Shown: positions 7,756 through 17,126, counted from the stretch's first letter. The stretch: 35,181 nucleotides of DNA from Clostridiaceae bacterium (GCA_016290665.1 JAEEUW010000013.1:1-35181); one strand, 5' to 3'. The notes: generated from the sequence alone by a model not told the origin. Program-made: numbers and translations.

Positions 7756-10185
7756 TCAGTGGATTACCGACGGGTAACAGGCGACCTGCGCGATGCGCGG
7801 CGCAAAGCCGACGCCCGTGAATGCGTTTTCGCTGTCGTTTGTCAGCGTGATCTCGTTGTCTCCTCTTTGCAGCGTGACGGGGATCGTCCGCGTGCTCCAG
7901 TTGGTAAAGCTCATCGTGTTGCGGCAATAGAAATTGCCGGTCTTTTCGCCGTTCACCTTCACGGTGACGAAGTCTTCCACCAGATCGATGTTGTAGGCGT
8001 GCGCGCCGTTTTCGCGGCCGGAAGCGTAGGTGAGCACCAGTGCGTAATCGCCGCCTTCCGGCGCGTGAACCGTCAGGTGCAGCCCGGCGTCTTCGGAAAG
8101 CCCGTCGGAATACGCCGTACCGTCCGCGTCGGTTTTTTGCGCCGCGCCGCCGAAGAGCACTGGCGCGTCCGCCGCGTTCTGCGCTTGCAGGTCAAGCGCC
8201 GCTTTCGTGACGCGGTCAAGGCGTTCGCGTTTCAGCACGCTGAGACCGCGCTGCAAAAACAGCGTGTCGCCGTCGCAAAGGTAATAGCCGTCCGCCGGCG
8301 CAACGACCCAATATTTCCAGGGGGCGAAGCTGTCCGCTTCAAACCAGATCTTCGGCGTGTCGCTGTGGGGCTTCACCAGCAGGCTGTCGAGCACATAGGT
8401 GCCGTCCTTGTGCGAAAGCGTCAGCGTGTGGCTGCCCTTTGAAAGCTGCGCCTGCATCGTATAGGTACTTGTGTTCTCGCTGCGCACCGTGTTGGGCAGG
8501 CGGATCGTTTTTTCCATGCCGTCCAGCTGCAAAAGCACCTCGGCGTCCTTCCGCTCGAGGTCGCTGCGGCCGTCCTTATCCTTGCCGTAGATCAGCGTCA
8601 GATCGTAAACGCCGCCCCTGTCAACCGTGAACGGGAGAGACACGCCGTCGCCCGGACGCTCAAAGCCGCCGCACATGCCCTGCAGGCTCCCCGTGGTCGC
8701 ATAGGCGCTGTCATAGGTGTAGGCTGCGCCGTGCAGGGTGCCGTCTTCAAACTCAAAGCGCGTCAGCCGCGCGTCGTCAACGCTTTTCGCGGGGCGCTTG
8801 CCGTCCGCCGAGATCGTGACCAGATACGCCGCATTCTTGTCCCTGTCGCGCAGCGGCACCGTCAGGCGGCCTCCGGCGGCGCGGGCCGTATAGGACGCCG
8901 TGACCTCCGGCGCGCAGACCGGACCGCCGAGCCCCTGATAGGTCACCTTTTCAATCTCCACGCGCAACAGCCTGCCTTTGAGCGCGGTCTTGTTGAGATG
9001 CGTGAACCGCAGCCGCTGGTCGCGGTCGGCGCCGCTCAGCAGGAGCCGGATCTCATCTTTCGTTTCGTTAGCGGCGGCAAGGCCGAAGACCGCCAGCTTC
9101 TTATAGTTGAGAAAGCTGCTTTCGTCGCGGATCGTTTTTTCGGAATAGGCGGGGAGCCCCTGCTTTACGCCGAGGCGCGTTTTGCCCATCTGCGCGTACC
9201 AGCGGTAGACCCACCAGGCGCTGTTGGGCGTCGTCCGGTCGGCGCAGGTGTTGCTCAGATTGTCGGCCAGCAGCCAGTAGGCCTGGTCGCCGAACACGCC
9301 GCTTTCTTCAATCACGCTGATATACTTCGCCGCGGCGTTGGGGTCGCCGTTTTCCTCCATCATGCCGTATTCGTTCACGACGACGGGCGTCGCCTCGTCA
9401 ATGCCGAGGCCGCGTTCGATCTCGTGCAGTGCGTCCGTGTGGCGGTTCCATTCAAAGATCGACCGCCCGTTCAGCTCATGATAGACGATCACGTCCGGCA
9501 CGCAGCCGTGCGCCTTCGTATAGGCGAGGAATTCCGCCATCGTGCCGCGGTCAAAGCCGCAGTAGGCGGGACCGGCGAGCTTCGCGGCCGGGTATACGGC
9601 GCGGATGCGTTCGGCCGTCTGCGCCCAGGCTTCATAGAACGCCTGCCGCCCGGCGTCGTCAAAGACGTTCCGGCCGTCCGTCCGCGTGCCGAACCAGACG
9701 GCGTTGTCGCTTTCGTTGAACGGACAGAACACCAGCTTGTCAAAATAATCGCACCCGCGGTAGCGCTCCAGCGCTTCGTCCAGCAGGGGATAGTAGACGT
9801 TTTCCAGATAGGCGCGCCAGTCGTAGGCGCCGGCGTCCTTCTGCGCGGTAACGGCCGCTTCGTCATAATACCACGTGGGATACATGTCCTGCAGATAGAC
9901 GATCAGGTATTGCAGATCGTCCGTGTTGACCTGCGGCGCAATATGCGCAACGTCGCCCACGGGGTGCTGCAGGCCGCCCGCCGTTTTGGCCGACATGGTG
10001 GTGATGTGCAGGCTGTCGGTGATCTCACGCGACGGCACGCCTTCCTCCGCAACGCCGTAGAGGAACCCGGCCGCGCCGCCGGTGCGCGGGCCGGCGTTCT
10101 GCGCCGCGTCCACGGTCAGCGACGGGCAGAACAGGGCGCTCAGAAAGAACAGCGCGTTGATCAGGGCAATCAGAATCGCTTGCAT
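7756..10185 (-). CDS. Secreted clan GH-A glycoside hydrolase (GH39-like) with CBM-like domains
   Basis: An 809-residue extracellular carbohydrate-active enzyme; the first ~27 residues form a signal peptide. Residues of about 40-400 look like a clan GH-A (beta/alpha)8 barrel: AGFLYGVAEEGVP at the start, FCPFNESDN with the probable acid/base Glu158 in an Asn-Glu pair, and VVVNEYG with the probable nucleophile Glu272. Downstream are beta-rich regions of CBM6/35 type (about 480-610, containing FEFEDGTLHGA, and about 690-805, containing NWSTRTIPVTL). The GH39 label is tentative and the substrate unknown, possibly xylan or another plant polysaccharide; a CE2-like esterase lies 8 kb away. The start at 10185 is set by AAGGAGG. 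It has its own promoter (10212-10240), and the rRNA methyltransferase follows after 20 nt. Confidence 0.78.
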   Translation of the reverse strand: MQAILIALINALFFLSALFCPSLTVDAAQNAGPRTGGAAGFLYGVAEEGVPSREITDSLHITTMSAKTAGGLQHPVGDVAHIAPQVNTDDLQYLIVYLQDMYPTWYYDEAAVTAQKDAGAYDWRAYLENVYYPLLDEALERYRGCDYFDKLVFCPFNESDNAVWFGTRTDGRNVFDDAGRQAFYEAWAQTAERIRAVYPAAKLAGPAYCGFDRGTMAEFLAYTKAHGCVPDVIVYHELNGRSIFEWNRHTDALHEIERGLGIDEATPVVVNEYGMMEENGDPNAAAKYISVIEESGVFGDQAYWLLADNLSNTCADRTTPNSAWWVYRWYAQMGKTRLGVKQGLPAYSEKTIRDESSFLNYKKLAVFGLAAANETKDEIRLLLSGADRDQRLRFTHLNKTALKGRLLRVEIEKVTYQGLGGPVCAPEVTASYTARAAGGRLTVPLRDRDKNAAYLVTISADGKRPAKSVDDARLTRFEFEDGTLHGAAYTYDSAYATTGSLQGMCGGFERPGDGVSLPFTVDRGGVYDLTLIYGKDKDGRSDLERKDAEVLLQLDGMEKTIRLPNTVRSENTSTYTMQAQLSKGSHTLTLSHKDGTYVLDSLLVKPHSDTPKIWFEADSFAPWKYWVVAPADGYYLCDGDTLFLQRGLSVLKRERLDRVTKAALDLQAQNAADAPVLFGGAAQKTDADGTAYSDGLSEDAGLHLTVHAPEGGDYALVLTYASGRENGAHAYNIDLVEDFVTVKVNGEKTGNFYCRNTMSFTNWSTRTIPVTLQRGDNEITLTNDSENAFTGVGFAPRIAQVACYPSVIH

Positions 10186-10211
10186 GAATACCGCCTCCTT
10201 TTGTCTTTTTC

Positions 10212-10240
10212 ATTATAACATGCCGGCCCCCGAATTGCAA
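10212..10240 (-). promoter_or_regulatory. Promoter of the glycoside hydrolase gene
   Basis: On the minus strand, TTGCAA (10240-10235), a 17-bp spacer and TATAAT (10217-10212), with the start codon at 10185. Confidence 0.7.
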
Positions 10241-10360
10241 ACCCCTTGTATAAACGCCCCTTTCTTCGTCAAAACTGCCCACAAAGACTGAAGAAACGCC
10301 GGAAATAGGGGAGAAAACCAACAAAAATCCCGCAATGCCGCGTTTCCTTTGAAAAGGCGC

Positions 10361-10389
10361 TTGACAAATGGAAAAAAATCATGTAAAAT
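10361..10389 (+). promoter_or_regulatory. Promoter of the str operon
   Basis: Consensus -35 TTGACA (10361-10366), 17-bp spacer, TAAAAT (10384-10389), the strongest-looking promoter near rpsL. The leader to the TTG at 10472 is about 75 nt and holds small inverted repeats (GCGG/CCGC and ACAG/CTGT). Confidence 0.85.
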
Positions 10390-10471
10390 ACTCGGGCGTG
10401 TGGGATAACTGCGCCCAAATTTACGCGGTTACCGCCATACAGTATTCTGTCAGAAAGGAGATGCTTTCCAC

Positions 10472-10894
10472 TTGCCGACCTTTAACCAGTTAGTTCGCAA
10501 CGGCAGAGAAACCCTCGTCAAAAAGCCGAAGGCGCCCGCTCTTCTGAAAGGACTCAACTCCAAGAAGAACGTGATGACGGATCACAATTCTCCGCAAAAG
10601 CGCGGCGTGTGCACAGCAGTGAAGACCGCAACCCCCAAGAAGCCGAACTCCGCGCTTCGTAAGATCGCCCGTGTGCGTCTCACCAACGGGATCGAAGTTT
10701 CCGCTTATATCCCCGGCGTGGGTCACAACCTGCAGGAACACTCTGTTGTCCTCATCCGCGGCGGCCGTGTTAAGGACCTTCCCGGTGTGCGTTACCACAT
10801 CGTGCGCGGCACCCTCGATACGCAGGGCGTCAGCGGAAGAATGCAGGCCCGTTCCAAGTACGGCGCCAAGCGTCCGAAGGCTGCCAAGAAATAA
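10472..10894 (+). CDS. rpsL: 30S ribosomal protein S12
   Basis: A 140-residue S12, recognisable over its full length: the N-terminal [12 protein letters not shown], the [14 protein letters not shown] segment near the decoding centre (where streptomycin-resistance changes occur), [12 protein letters not shown] and [12 protein letters not shown]. The start codon is TTG with AGAAAGGAG ending 11 nt upstream; the nearby ATG at 10461 is out of frame. First gene of rpsL-rpsG-fusA-tuf. Unlike the common Firmicutes order, rpoB/rpoC do not precede it; a divergent glycoside hydrolase does. Confidence 0.98.
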   Translation: MPTFNQLVRNGRETLVKKPKAPALLKGLNSKKNVMTDHNSPQKRGVCTAVKTATPKKPNSALRKIARVRLTNGIEVSAYIPGVGHNLQEHSVVLIRGGRVKDLPGVRYHIVRGTLDTQGVSGRMQARSKYGAKRPKAAKK

Positions 10895-10920
10895 TCGTTT
10901 CAAAACGGTTATTGCGACCT

Positions 10921-11014
10921 GTTCTTAATGTGAGTTAAGAACGAAAAAGAACTGACAAATCTTCTTGCACCCCTGACGAAAGTCAGATGCAGTGTATATA
11001 TTACGGATATATGC
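10921..11014 (+). promoter_or_regulatory. Structured rpsL-rpsG spacer
   Basis: The 192-nt gap holds three hairpins: GTTCTTAA/TTAAGAAC (10921-10942, 8 bp perfect), CTGAC-GAAA-GTCAG (10973-10986, a GNRA tetraloop) and an ATATAT/ATATAT pair around 10996-11014. In E. coli the rpsL-rpsG spacer is where S7 represses its own operon. Whether this one binds S7 is inference; no clear terminator or promoter was found in it. Confidence 0.45.
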
Positions 11015-11086
11015 CTCGCATTGGTGCCGACGGGAATTTGTCACTCGAGTACCTATGATATCATTACTATGAAGGAGGGAAGCGCA

Positions 11087-11557
11087 GTGCCAAGAAGAGG
11101 CCAGATTGCAAAACGAGATGTTTTGCCCGATCCGCTTTACAATTCAAAGCTTGTAACACGGCTCATCAACAGTGTTATGTATGATGGTAAGAAGGGCGTC
11201 GCACAGAAAATCGTCTACGACGCATTCGATATCATCAAAGAAAAGACAGGCAAGGAACCCCTCGAGGTGTTCCAGAACGCAATGGAAAACGTCATGCCTG
11301 TGCTGGAGGTCAAGGCGCGCCGCGTCGGCGGTTCGACTTACCAGGTGCCCATTGAAGTCCGTCCCGAAAGAAGACAGACGCTGGGCCTTCGCTGGATCAC
11401 CCTTTATGCCCGTTCCCGTTCGGAACGTACCATGAAGGAACGTCTTGCCAACGAGATCATGGACGCCGTGAACGAAACCGGTTCCGCGTTCAAGAAGCGT
11501 GAAGACACCCACAAGATGGCAGAAGCCAACAAGGCTTTCGCCCACTTCAGATGGTGA
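11087..11557 (+). CDS. rpsG: 30S ribosomal protein S7
   Basis: A 156-residue protein, the standard length, beginning [16 protein letters not shown] (read as Met at GTG) and containing [14 protein letters not shown] and [15 protein letters not shown], the signature of S7. It nucleates assembly of the 30S head by binding the 3' major domain of 16S rRNA. GTG 11087 is chosen because AAGGAGG (11072-11078) lies 8 nt upstream; the in-frame ATG at 11069 sits before that site and would add six non-conserved residues. fusA follows after 59 nt. Confidence 0.97.
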   Translation: MPRRGQIAKRDVLPDPLYNSKLVTRLINSVMYDGKKGVAQKIVYDAFDIIKEKTGKEPLEVFQNAMENVMPVLEVKARRVGGSTYQVPIEVRPERRQTLGLRWITLYARSRSERTMKERLANEIMDAVNETGSAFKKREDTHKMAEANKAFAHFRW

Positions 11558-11616
11558 TCGGAACGATTTTTGTGTTATTCCGTTATTCAAACAAAGACAT
11601 CGGATGGAGGTAGCGT

Positions 11617-13695
11617 ATGCCAAGACAGGTATCTCTTGAAATGACGAGAAACATCGGCATCATGGCCCACATCGATGCCGGCAAAACAACAACGACCGAG
11701 CGTATCCTGTTCTATACGGGAAAAACGCACAAAATCGGCGAAACACACGACGGTGCGGCCACCATGGACTGGATGGCGCAGGAGCAGGAGCGCGGCATCA
11801 CGATCACGTCCGCCGCAACGACCTGCTTCTGGAAGGATCACCGCATCAACATCATTGATACGCCGGGGCACGTGGATTTCACCGTTGAGGTGGAGCGTTC
11901 CCTGCGCGTGCTCGACGGCAGCGTCACCGTGCTTTGCGCAAAGGGCGGCGTGGAGCCCCAGAGCGAGACCGTCTGGAGACAGGCCGACAAATACCGTGTT
12001 CCCCGTATGGTCTATATCAACAAGATGGACATCATGGGCGCGGACTTCTTCCACGTGCTGGAAATGATGAAGGACCGCCTGAAGTGCAACGCCGTTCCCA
12101 TTCAGCTTCCCATCGGCGCCGAAGCCGATTTCAAGGGCATCATCGACCTGGTCCGCATGCGTGCGGAGGTCTATTATGACGACATGGGTCTTGACGTCCG
12201 CGACGAGGATATCCCCGCCGATCTGATGGATCTGGCGCAGGAATATCATGACGCGCTGGTGGAAGCCGTTGCCGAGCAGGATGAAGATCTGATGGAAAAA
12301 TTCTTCGAAGGCGAAGAACTGACCGTCGACGAGATCAAAAAATGCATCCGCAAGGCTACGATCAACAACCAGATGGTGCCGGTCTGCTGCGGCACGTCCT
12401 ACCGCAACAAGGGCGTGCAGCTGCTGCTGGACGCGGTGATCGATTTCATGCCGTCTCCGGTCGACGTCCCCGCCATTGAGGGCGTGAACCCCAAAACGGA
12501 CAAGGAAGAGAACCGCCCGTCCTCCGACAGCGCACCGTTTTCGGCCCTTGCGTTCAAGATTGCGACCGACCCCTACGTCGGCAAGCTTTGCTTCTTCCGC
12601 GTCTATTCCGGCACGGTGAACGCAGGCTCCACGGTCTATAACTCCGTGAAGCAGCAGAACGAACGCTTCGGCCGCATCCTGCAGATGCACGCGAACCACC
12701 GCCAGGATATCGAGACCGTCTATGCGGGCGACATCGCCGCCGCGGTCGGTCTGAAGAACACCACCACCGGCGACACGCTTTGCGACGCAAAGCACCCGAT
12801 CATTCTGGAATCGATGGAATTCCCCGATCCCGTCATCCGCGTGGCCATTGAACCGAAGACCAAGGCCGGCCAGGAAAAAATGGGCATCGCCCTGCAGAAG
12901 CTGGCCGAAGAGGATCCCACGTTCAAGTGCTACACCGACGAGGAAACGGGCCAGACCATCATCGCCGGCATGGGCGAGCTCCATCTGGAGATCATCGTCG
13001 ACCGTATGCTGCGCGAGTTCAAGGTGGAAGCCAACGTCGGCAAACCGCAGGTTGCCTACCGCGAGACCATCACCCGTCCGGCGGACGAAGACTGCAAATA
13101 TTCGCGTCAGTCCGGCGGCCGCGGCCAGTACGGTCACGTGAAGATCAAAATCGAGCCGAACCCCGAAAAGGGCTATGAGTTTGTCAACGCCATCGTCGGC
13201 GGCGCCATCCCCAAGGAATATATTCCCGCGGTGGAGGCCGGTATCAAGGGCGCGATGCTCTCCGGTACGCTGGCCGGCTACAATGTGGTCGACGTCAAGG
13301 TAACCCTTTACGACGGCTCCTATCATGAGGTCGACTCGTCCGAAATGGCGTTCAAGATCGCCGGCTCCATGGCGTTCAAGAACGCGATGCGCAAGGCGGC
13401 GCCGGTTCTGATGGAACCGATGATGAAGGTGGCCGTGATCACGCCCGACGAATACATGGGCGACGTGATCGGCGACATCAACTCCCGCCGCGGCGTCATG
13501 CAGGGCATGGAGGCAAGACTCGGCGCAACGCAGATCAACGCGTTCATCCCCCTGGCCAACATGTTCGGCTACGCCACCGACCTGCGCTCCAAGACGCAGG
13601 GCCGCGCGCAGTATTCGATGGAACCCAGCCACTATGTGGAGGTCCCGAAGAACATTGCCGAGGGCATTGTGACCGAAAGATCGAAGAGAGACTAA
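11617..13695 (+). CDS. fusA: Translation elongation factor G
   Basis: A 692-residue GTPase that drives ribosomal translocation and, with ribosome recycling factor, splits post-termination ribosomes. G1 is [16 protein letters not shown]2 is around [11 protein letters not shown]3 is DTPGHVDFT and G4 is NKMD. Domain IV is recognisable by [14 protein letters not shown]. The length fits canonical EF-G. ATG 11617 follows GATGGAGG. Third gene of the str operon; tuf follows after 111 nt with its own promoter. Confidence 0.98.
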   Translation: MPRQVSLEMTRNIGIMAHIDAGKTTTTERILFYTGKTHKIGETHDGAATMDWMAQEQERGITITSAATTCFWKDHRINIIDTPGHVDFTVEVERSLRVLDGSVTVLCAKGGVEPQSETVWRQADKYRVPRMVYINKMDIMGADFFHVLEMMKDRLKCNAVPIQLPIGAEADFKGIIDLVRMRAEVYYDDMGLDVRDEDIPADLMDLAQEYHDALVEAVAEQDEDLMEKFFEGEELTVDEIKKCIRKATINNQMVPVCCGTSYRNKGVQLLLDAVIDFMPSPVDVPAIEGVNPKTDKEENRPSSDSAPFSALAFKIATDPYVGKLCFFRVYSGTVNAGSTVYNSVKQQNERFGRILQMHANHRQDIETVYAGDIAAAVGLKNTTTGDTLCDAKHPIILESMEFPDPVIRVAIEPKTKAGQEKMGIALQKLAEEDPTFKCYTDEETGQTIIAGMGELHLEIIVDRMLREFKVEANVGKPQVAYRETITRPADEDCKYSRQSGGRGQYGHVKIKIEPNPEKGYEFVNAIVGGAIPKEYIPAVEAGIKGAMLSGTLAGYNVVDVKVTLYDGSYHEVDSSEMAFKIAGSMAFKNAMRKAAPVLMEPMMKVAVITPDEYMGDVIGDINSRRGVMQGMEARLGATQINAFIPLANMFGYATDLRSKTQGRAQYSMEPSHYVEVPKNIAEGIVTERSKRD

Positions 13696-13712
13696 ATTTT
13701 CTCAAAATACTC

Positions 13713-13741
13713 TTGCATTTCTGTTCTATTCTTGATAGAAT
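13713..13741 (+). promoter_or_regulatory. Promoter of tuf, inside a nested inverted repeat
   Basis: TTGCAT (13713-13718), 17-bp spacer, TAGAAT (13736-13741). TGCATT (13714-13719) pairs with AATGCA (13748-13753), and TTCTAT (13724-13729) pairs with ATAGAA (13735-13740), so the promoter overlaps a dyad that could also act as an attenuator of fusA readthrough. Confidence 0.65.
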
Positions 13742-13806
13742 AGTGGCAATGCAGCTTTTATGCAACGCAATAATTTTAATTGTCAATTATAAGGAGGAAA
13801 TTCCCA

Positions 13807-15009
13807 ATGGCAAAGCAAAAGTTTGAAAGAACCAAACCCCACGTAAACATCGGCACCATCGGCCACGTTGACCATGGTAAGACCACCCTGACCGCTGCGA
13901 TCACCAAGACCCTTGCCATGAAGGGCGGCGCTGCTTTCGTCGATTACGCCAACATCGATAAGGCTCCCGAAGAAAGAGAACGCGGTATCACCATCAACAC
14001 CGCTCACGTGGAATATGAGACGGCCACCCGTCACTATGCGCACGTGGACTGCCCGGGCCATGCCGACTATATCAAGAACATGATCACCGGCGCTGCGCAG
14101 ATGGACGGCGCGATCCTTGTTATCGCTGCGACCGACGGCCCGATGGCTCAGACGAAAGAACACCTTCTGCTTGCCCGCCAGGTTGGCGTGCCCTACATCA
14201 TCGTTTTCCTGAACAAGGTTGACCAGGTTGACGACGACGAGCTCCTTGAGCTGGTTGAGATGGAAGTCCGCGAGACCCTCGACGAGTACGAATTCCCCGG
14301 CGACGACACCCCGATCATCAAGGGTTCCGCGCTGAAGGCCCTCGAATATGACGGCGGCGACGTGAACGCCCCCGAAATCGCCTGCATCTGGGAACTCATG
14401 GATGCTGTCGATAGCTATATCCCGACTCCGGACCGTAAGGCTGACCTTCCGTTCCTGATGCCCGTCGAAGACGTCTTCACCATCACCGGCCGCGGCACCG
14501 TCGCCACCGGCAGAGTGGAAAGAGGCCAGCTGAAGACCGGCGAAGAAGTGGAAATCGTTGGTTTGACCGATGAAAAGAGAAAGACCGTCTGCACCGGTAT
14601 CGAAATGTTCCGCAAGATCCTCGACTATGCCGAGGCCGGCGACAACATCGGCTGCCTGCTGCGCGGCGTTCAGAGAACCGAAATCGAACGCGGCCAGGTG
14701 CTTGCGAAGCCCGGTTCGATCCATCCCCACACCAAGTTCAAGGGCCAGGTTTACGTCCTGACCAAGGATGAAGGCGGCCGTCATACCCCGTTCTTCAACA
14801 ACTATCGTCCGCAGTTCTATTTCCGCACCACCGACGTGACCGGCGTTATCTCCCTGCCCGAAGGCACCGAGATGTGCATGCCCGGCGACAACGTCGAGAT
14901 GAACGTGGAACTGATCACCGAGATCGCGATCGAAGAAGGCCTTCGTTTCGCCATCCGTGAAGGCGGCCGTACCGTCGGTTCGGGCGTTGTCACTGCGATC
15001 AACGAATAA
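13807..15009 (+). CDS. tuf: Translation elongation factor Tu
   Basis: A 400-residue GTPase that carries aminoacyl-tRNA to the ribosome. G1 is [14 protein letters not shown], the switch I region holds [17 protein letters not shown]3 is DCPGHADY (with His in the catalytic position) and G4 is NKVDQVDD. Domains 2 and 3 are intact, ending with [18 protein letters not shown] 13807 has AAGGAGG 9 nt upstream. It has its own promoter in the fusA-tuf gap and ends at a strong terminator, so it can be expressed above the rest of the str operon. Confidence 0.98.
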   Translation: MAKQKFERTKPHVNIGTIGHVDHGKTTLTAAITKTLAMKGGAAFVDYANIDKAPEERERGITINTAHVEYETATRHYAHVDCPGHADYIKNMITGAAQMDGAILVIAATDGPMAQTKEHLLLARQVGVPYIIVFLNKVDQVDDDELLELVEMEVRETLDEYEFPGDDTPIIKGSALKALEYDGGDVNAPEIACIWELMDAVDSYIPTPDRKADLPFLMPVEDVFTITGRGTVATGRVERGQLKTGEEVEIVGLTDEKRKTVCTGIEMFRKILDYAEAGDNIGCLLRGVQRTEIERGQVLAKPGSIHPHTKFKGQVYVLTKDEGGRHTPFFNNYRPQFYFRTTDVTGVISLPEGTEMCMPGDNVEMNVELITEIAIEEGLRFAIREGGRTVGSGVVTAINE

Positions 15010-15021
15010 TTTCGCCTGAAT

Positions 15022-15052
15022 AAAAAGAAGCTCCCGCGGGAGCTTCTTTTTT
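15022..15052 (+). terminator. Terminator of tuf / str operon
   Basis: AAGAAGCTCCC and GGGAGCTTCTT form a perfect stem around CGC-type loop bases, followed by a T-run (15047-15052). Confidence 0.92.
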
Positions 15053-15053
15053 C

Positions 15054-15070
15054 ATGCGGAATGCGGAATG
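15054..15070 (+). repeat. Tandem heptamer run after tuf terminator
   Basis: ATGCGGA (15054-15060) is repeated exactly at 15061-15067 and followed by ATG. It starts right after the terminator T-run. The gap to 15157 also holds the hairpin at 15124; no gene is seen. Confidence 0.55.
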
Positions 15071-15124
15071 ACGCGTGGGAACCGCTCCGTGGCGGCAACT
15101 GTTCATCCGCGAAGAAGACGCGCA

Positions 15125-15144
15125 GGGGCGGCCGGCGGCCGCCC
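15125..15144. repeat. GC-rich perfect hairpin between tuf and the MIF-like gene
   Basis: GGGCGGCC (15126-15133) and GGCCGCCC (15137-15144) form a perfect 8-bp stem with a 3-nt loop, flanked by GCAG and TGTACG. No T-run follows on either strand, so it is more likely a palindromic repeat element than a terminator. Confidence 0.45.
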
Positions 15145-15156
15145 TGTACGGCATCC

Positions 15157-15498
15157 TCAGAAATTGAACGAGTTGTAACCCCAGTGGTCGATCTCCTCAT
15201 ACTTGACGTAGATCTCTTCGCCGCCGATGCCGAGCGTGCCGGAAAGGATCCCGCAGATCTCTTTCGTCATCCGGTCATACTGGTCCTCGCTCGCCTTGCC
15301 GAAGAGTTCCACCTCCGCCAGCGCCATCGGCTCGGTGTTTTCGCCGCGGAACCACAGGCGGCGGTTGTCTTCGATCTCCACCATCAGCCAGGCCTCGCTC
15401 TTGCCGAGCGCCGTGATGGCCGTGCCGAGCGCGGTCTTGAGTTCGGTCTCCTGCTGCGGCGTCACAGCTTTGGACGTTTTGATATTGATATAGGGCAT
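15157..15498 (-). CDS. MIF / phenylpyruvate tautomerase-like protein
   Basis: A 113-residue protein of the macrophage migration inhibitory factor family in the tautomerase superfamily. It starts MPYINIKTSK, so Pro2 becomes the N-terminal catalytic base after Met removal. ALGKSEAWLMV (Lys33) matches MIF Lys32, and the C-terminus YVKYEEIDHWGYNSF follows MIF's YINYYDMN...WNNSTF. Full-length match without gaps of note. Bacterial members may tautomerise phenylpyruvate or act on other keto-enol substrates; the substrate here is unknown. No signal peptide. The start at 15498 is set by AAGGAGG; a weak promoter (TAGAAT at 15534-15529, -35 TGGATT) precedes it. It is a single-gene unit between two plus-strand genes. 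Confidence 0.85.
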   Translation of the reverse strand: MPYINIKTSKAVTPQQETELKTALGTAITALGKSEAWLMVEIEDNRRLWFRGENTEPMALAEVELFGKASEDQYDRMTKEICGILSGTLGIGGEEIYVKYEEIDHWGYNSFNF

Positions 15499-15588
15499 GG
15501 TTGCTTCCTCCTTCTTGATATTGCAATCATTCTACCACATTTTTGCGCAAAAATCCATAGATTCCGGCGCTTTTCTTTTCTTTGTCGA

Positions 15589-15617
15589 TTGACCTTTTCG
15601 GGAATCTATAGTATAAT
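15589..15617 (+). promoter_or_regulatory. Promoter of the HlyC/CorC-like gene
   Basis: TTGACC (15589-15594), 17-bp spacer, TATAAT (15612-15617); the gene starts at 15675 after GAAAGGAG. Confidence 0.8.
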
Positions 15618-15674
15618 ATATCGGTATGATCATATTCTAAATCCATTGTCATACGAAAGGAGACAAAATCCGTT

Positions 15675-17012
15675 ATGGATGACCCCGGAAGTTTAATCTT
15701 CAAACTGATCCTGTTATTTGTTCTGATCCTGATCAACGCCTTCTTTGCCATGAGCGAAATCGCGATCATTTCGCTCAATGACAATATGATCGACAAGCTG
15801 GCGGAGGAAGGCCACAAGAAAGCGAAGAAGGTCAAAAAGCTGACCGATAACCCGTCGAACTTTCTTTCCACCATCCAGATCGGCGTCACGCTGGCCGGCT
15901 TTCTGACGTCCGCGTCCGCGGCGACCAACTTTGCCGCCATGCTGACCGGCGCCATTGAAAAGCTCGGCACCGGGATTCCGACCTCGGTGATCAAGGGCGC
16001 GTCCGTGGTGCTGATCACGATCATCATCTCCTATTTCTCGCTGGTGCTCGGCGAGCTCGCGCCCAAGCGCATCGCCATGCAGAAGAGCGAAAAGATCGCC
16101 TATGCCGTTTCCGGCTTCCTGCTGGTGTTCAAAAAGCTGATGACGCCGTTCGTCAAGGTGCTGTCCGGCTCCACCAACCTCGTGGTGCGCATGCTCGGGC
16201 TGGACCCCAACGCGAATGAAGAGGTCGTGACCGAAGAGGAAATCCGCATGATGGTGGACGTCGGCCAGGAAAAGGGCGTGATCGAAGACCAGCAGAAGGA
16301 AATGATCGACAACATCTTTGATTTCGACGACATCGACGTGTCCGACATCATGACCCACCGTACCGACATGATCGCGGTGGAGGATACCGATACGCTCAAG
16401 GACGTGGTCAAGGAAGCCATTGAAGGCGGCGTGTCGCGCATCCCCGTGTTCCACGAGGACCCCGACAACATCATCGGCATCGTGTATATCAAGGACCTGC
16501 TCAAGTATATCTCCTCGTCGCTGCCGAAGGACATGGGGCCCAAGGACGTGATGCGCAAGGCGTACTACGTGCCGTTTTCCAAAAACTGCGGCGAGCTGTT
16601 CAACGAGATGTGCGAAAAACGCATCCAGATGGCGGTCGTTGTGGATGAATACGGCGGCACGGCGGGCATCGTGACGATGGAAGACCTGCTTGAAGCAATC
16701 GTCGGCAACATTCAGGACGAGTATGACAACGAGGACGAAGAAATCGTGGAGGTGGACGACAACCTGTTCACGATTGACGGCACCACCGCCATTGAAGAGG
16801 TCAACGAGCTGGTGGACGACGTGATTCCGGAAGGGGACTATGAAACGCTCGGCGGCTTCATCATCAGCCAGCTCGGCTATCTGCCCAAGAACGGCGACAT
16901 GAGCGTGGTGGAATTCGAAAACCTCAAGCTGACCGTGCTGAACGTGGAAGACCGCCGCATCGGCAAGGTCCGCGTGGAAGTGTTCCCGAAGGAAGCGCCG
17001 GAAGAAGATTAA
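15675..17012 (+). CDS. CNNM/HlyC/CorC-family membrane protein (DUF21 + CBS pair)
   Basis: A 445-residue integral membrane protein. The N-terminal CNNM/DUF21 domain (about residues 1-190) holds several membrane helices and the family signature NAFFAMSEIAIISLNDN. Next comes a CBS pair (about 215-340: DIMTHRTDMIAV, GGVSRIPVFHEDPDNIIGIV, then MAVVVDEYGGTAGIVTMEDLLEAIVG) that probably senses nucleotides, and a C-terminal CorC_HlyC domain (about 360-440, with GGFIISQLGYLP). Family members transport or regulate Mg2+ or other divalent cations and are often mis-named hemolysins. The start ATG 15675 lies 12 nt after GGAG. It has its own promoter and terminator. Confidence 0.9.
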   Translation: MDDPGSLIFKLILLFVLILINAFFAMSEIAIISLNDNMIDKLAEEGHKKAKKVKKLTDNPSNFLSTIQIGVTLAGFLTSASAATNFAAMLTGAIEKLGTGIPTSVIKGASVVLITIIISYFSLVLGELAPKRIAMQKSEKIAYAVSGFLLVFKKLMTPFVKVLSGSTNLVVRMLGLDPNANEEVVTEEEIRMMVDVGQEKGVIEDQQKEMIDNIFDFDDIDVSDIMTHRTDMIAVEDTDTLKDVVKEAIEGGVSRIPVFHEDPDNIIGIVYIKDLLKYISSSLPKDMGPKDVMRKAYYVPFSKNCGELFNEMCEKRIQMAVVVDEYGGTAGIVTMEDLLEAIVGNIQDEYDNEDEEIVEVDDNLFTIDGTTAIEEVNELVDDVIPEGDYETLGGFIISQLGYLPKNGDMSVVEFENLKLTVLNVEDRRIGKVRVEVFPKEAPEED

Positions 17013-17043
17013 GAAGCCGGATGGACAGAAACCAGAAAAAAAG

Positions 17044-17076
17044 AGAACAGAGCTATGATCGCTCTGTTCTTTTTTT
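17044..17076 (+). terminator. Terminator of the HlyC/CorC-like gene
   Basis: AGAACAGAGC (17044-17053) pairs with GCTCTGTTCT (17061-17070), followed by a run of T to 17076. Confidence 0.92.
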
Positions 17077-17086
17077 GCACCTGACT

Positions 17087-17107
17087 GTGCACTGCGCACC
17101 GTGCACT
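17087..17107 (+). repeat. Tandem heptamer run after the terminator
   Basis: GTGCACT, GCGCACC, GTGCACT in tandem, the outer two identical. Placed about 10 bp after the terminator T-run, as with the heptamer runs at 1290, 15054 and 34854. Confidence 0.5.
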
Positions 17108-17108
17108 G

Positions 17109-17126
17109 AACAAGCGGCCGCTTGTT
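17109..17126. other. 18-bp perfect palindrome at the aminotransferase stop
   Basis: AACAAGCGG/CCGCTTGTT is perfectly self-complementary and abuts the stop codon (17127) of the minus-strand aminotransferase gene. As RNA it could fold with a small loop, but no T-run follows on the minus strand. Confidence 0.5.

Noticed and set aside
8731-10218. Long plus-strand open frame opposite the glycoside hydrolase
   Set aside because: Arg/Val/Ala-rich shadow with no ribosome binding site; the minus-strand gene has signal peptide, catalytic motifs, RBS and promoter.
11587-13632. Minus-strand open frame opposite fusA
   Set aside because: Shadow of fusA; composition is typical of antisense translation (His, Asp, Val, Gly-rich).
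17109-17126. 18-bp palindrome as the aminotransferase terminator
   Set aside because: Perfect dyad but no T-run on the minus strand; kept only as a palindrome.
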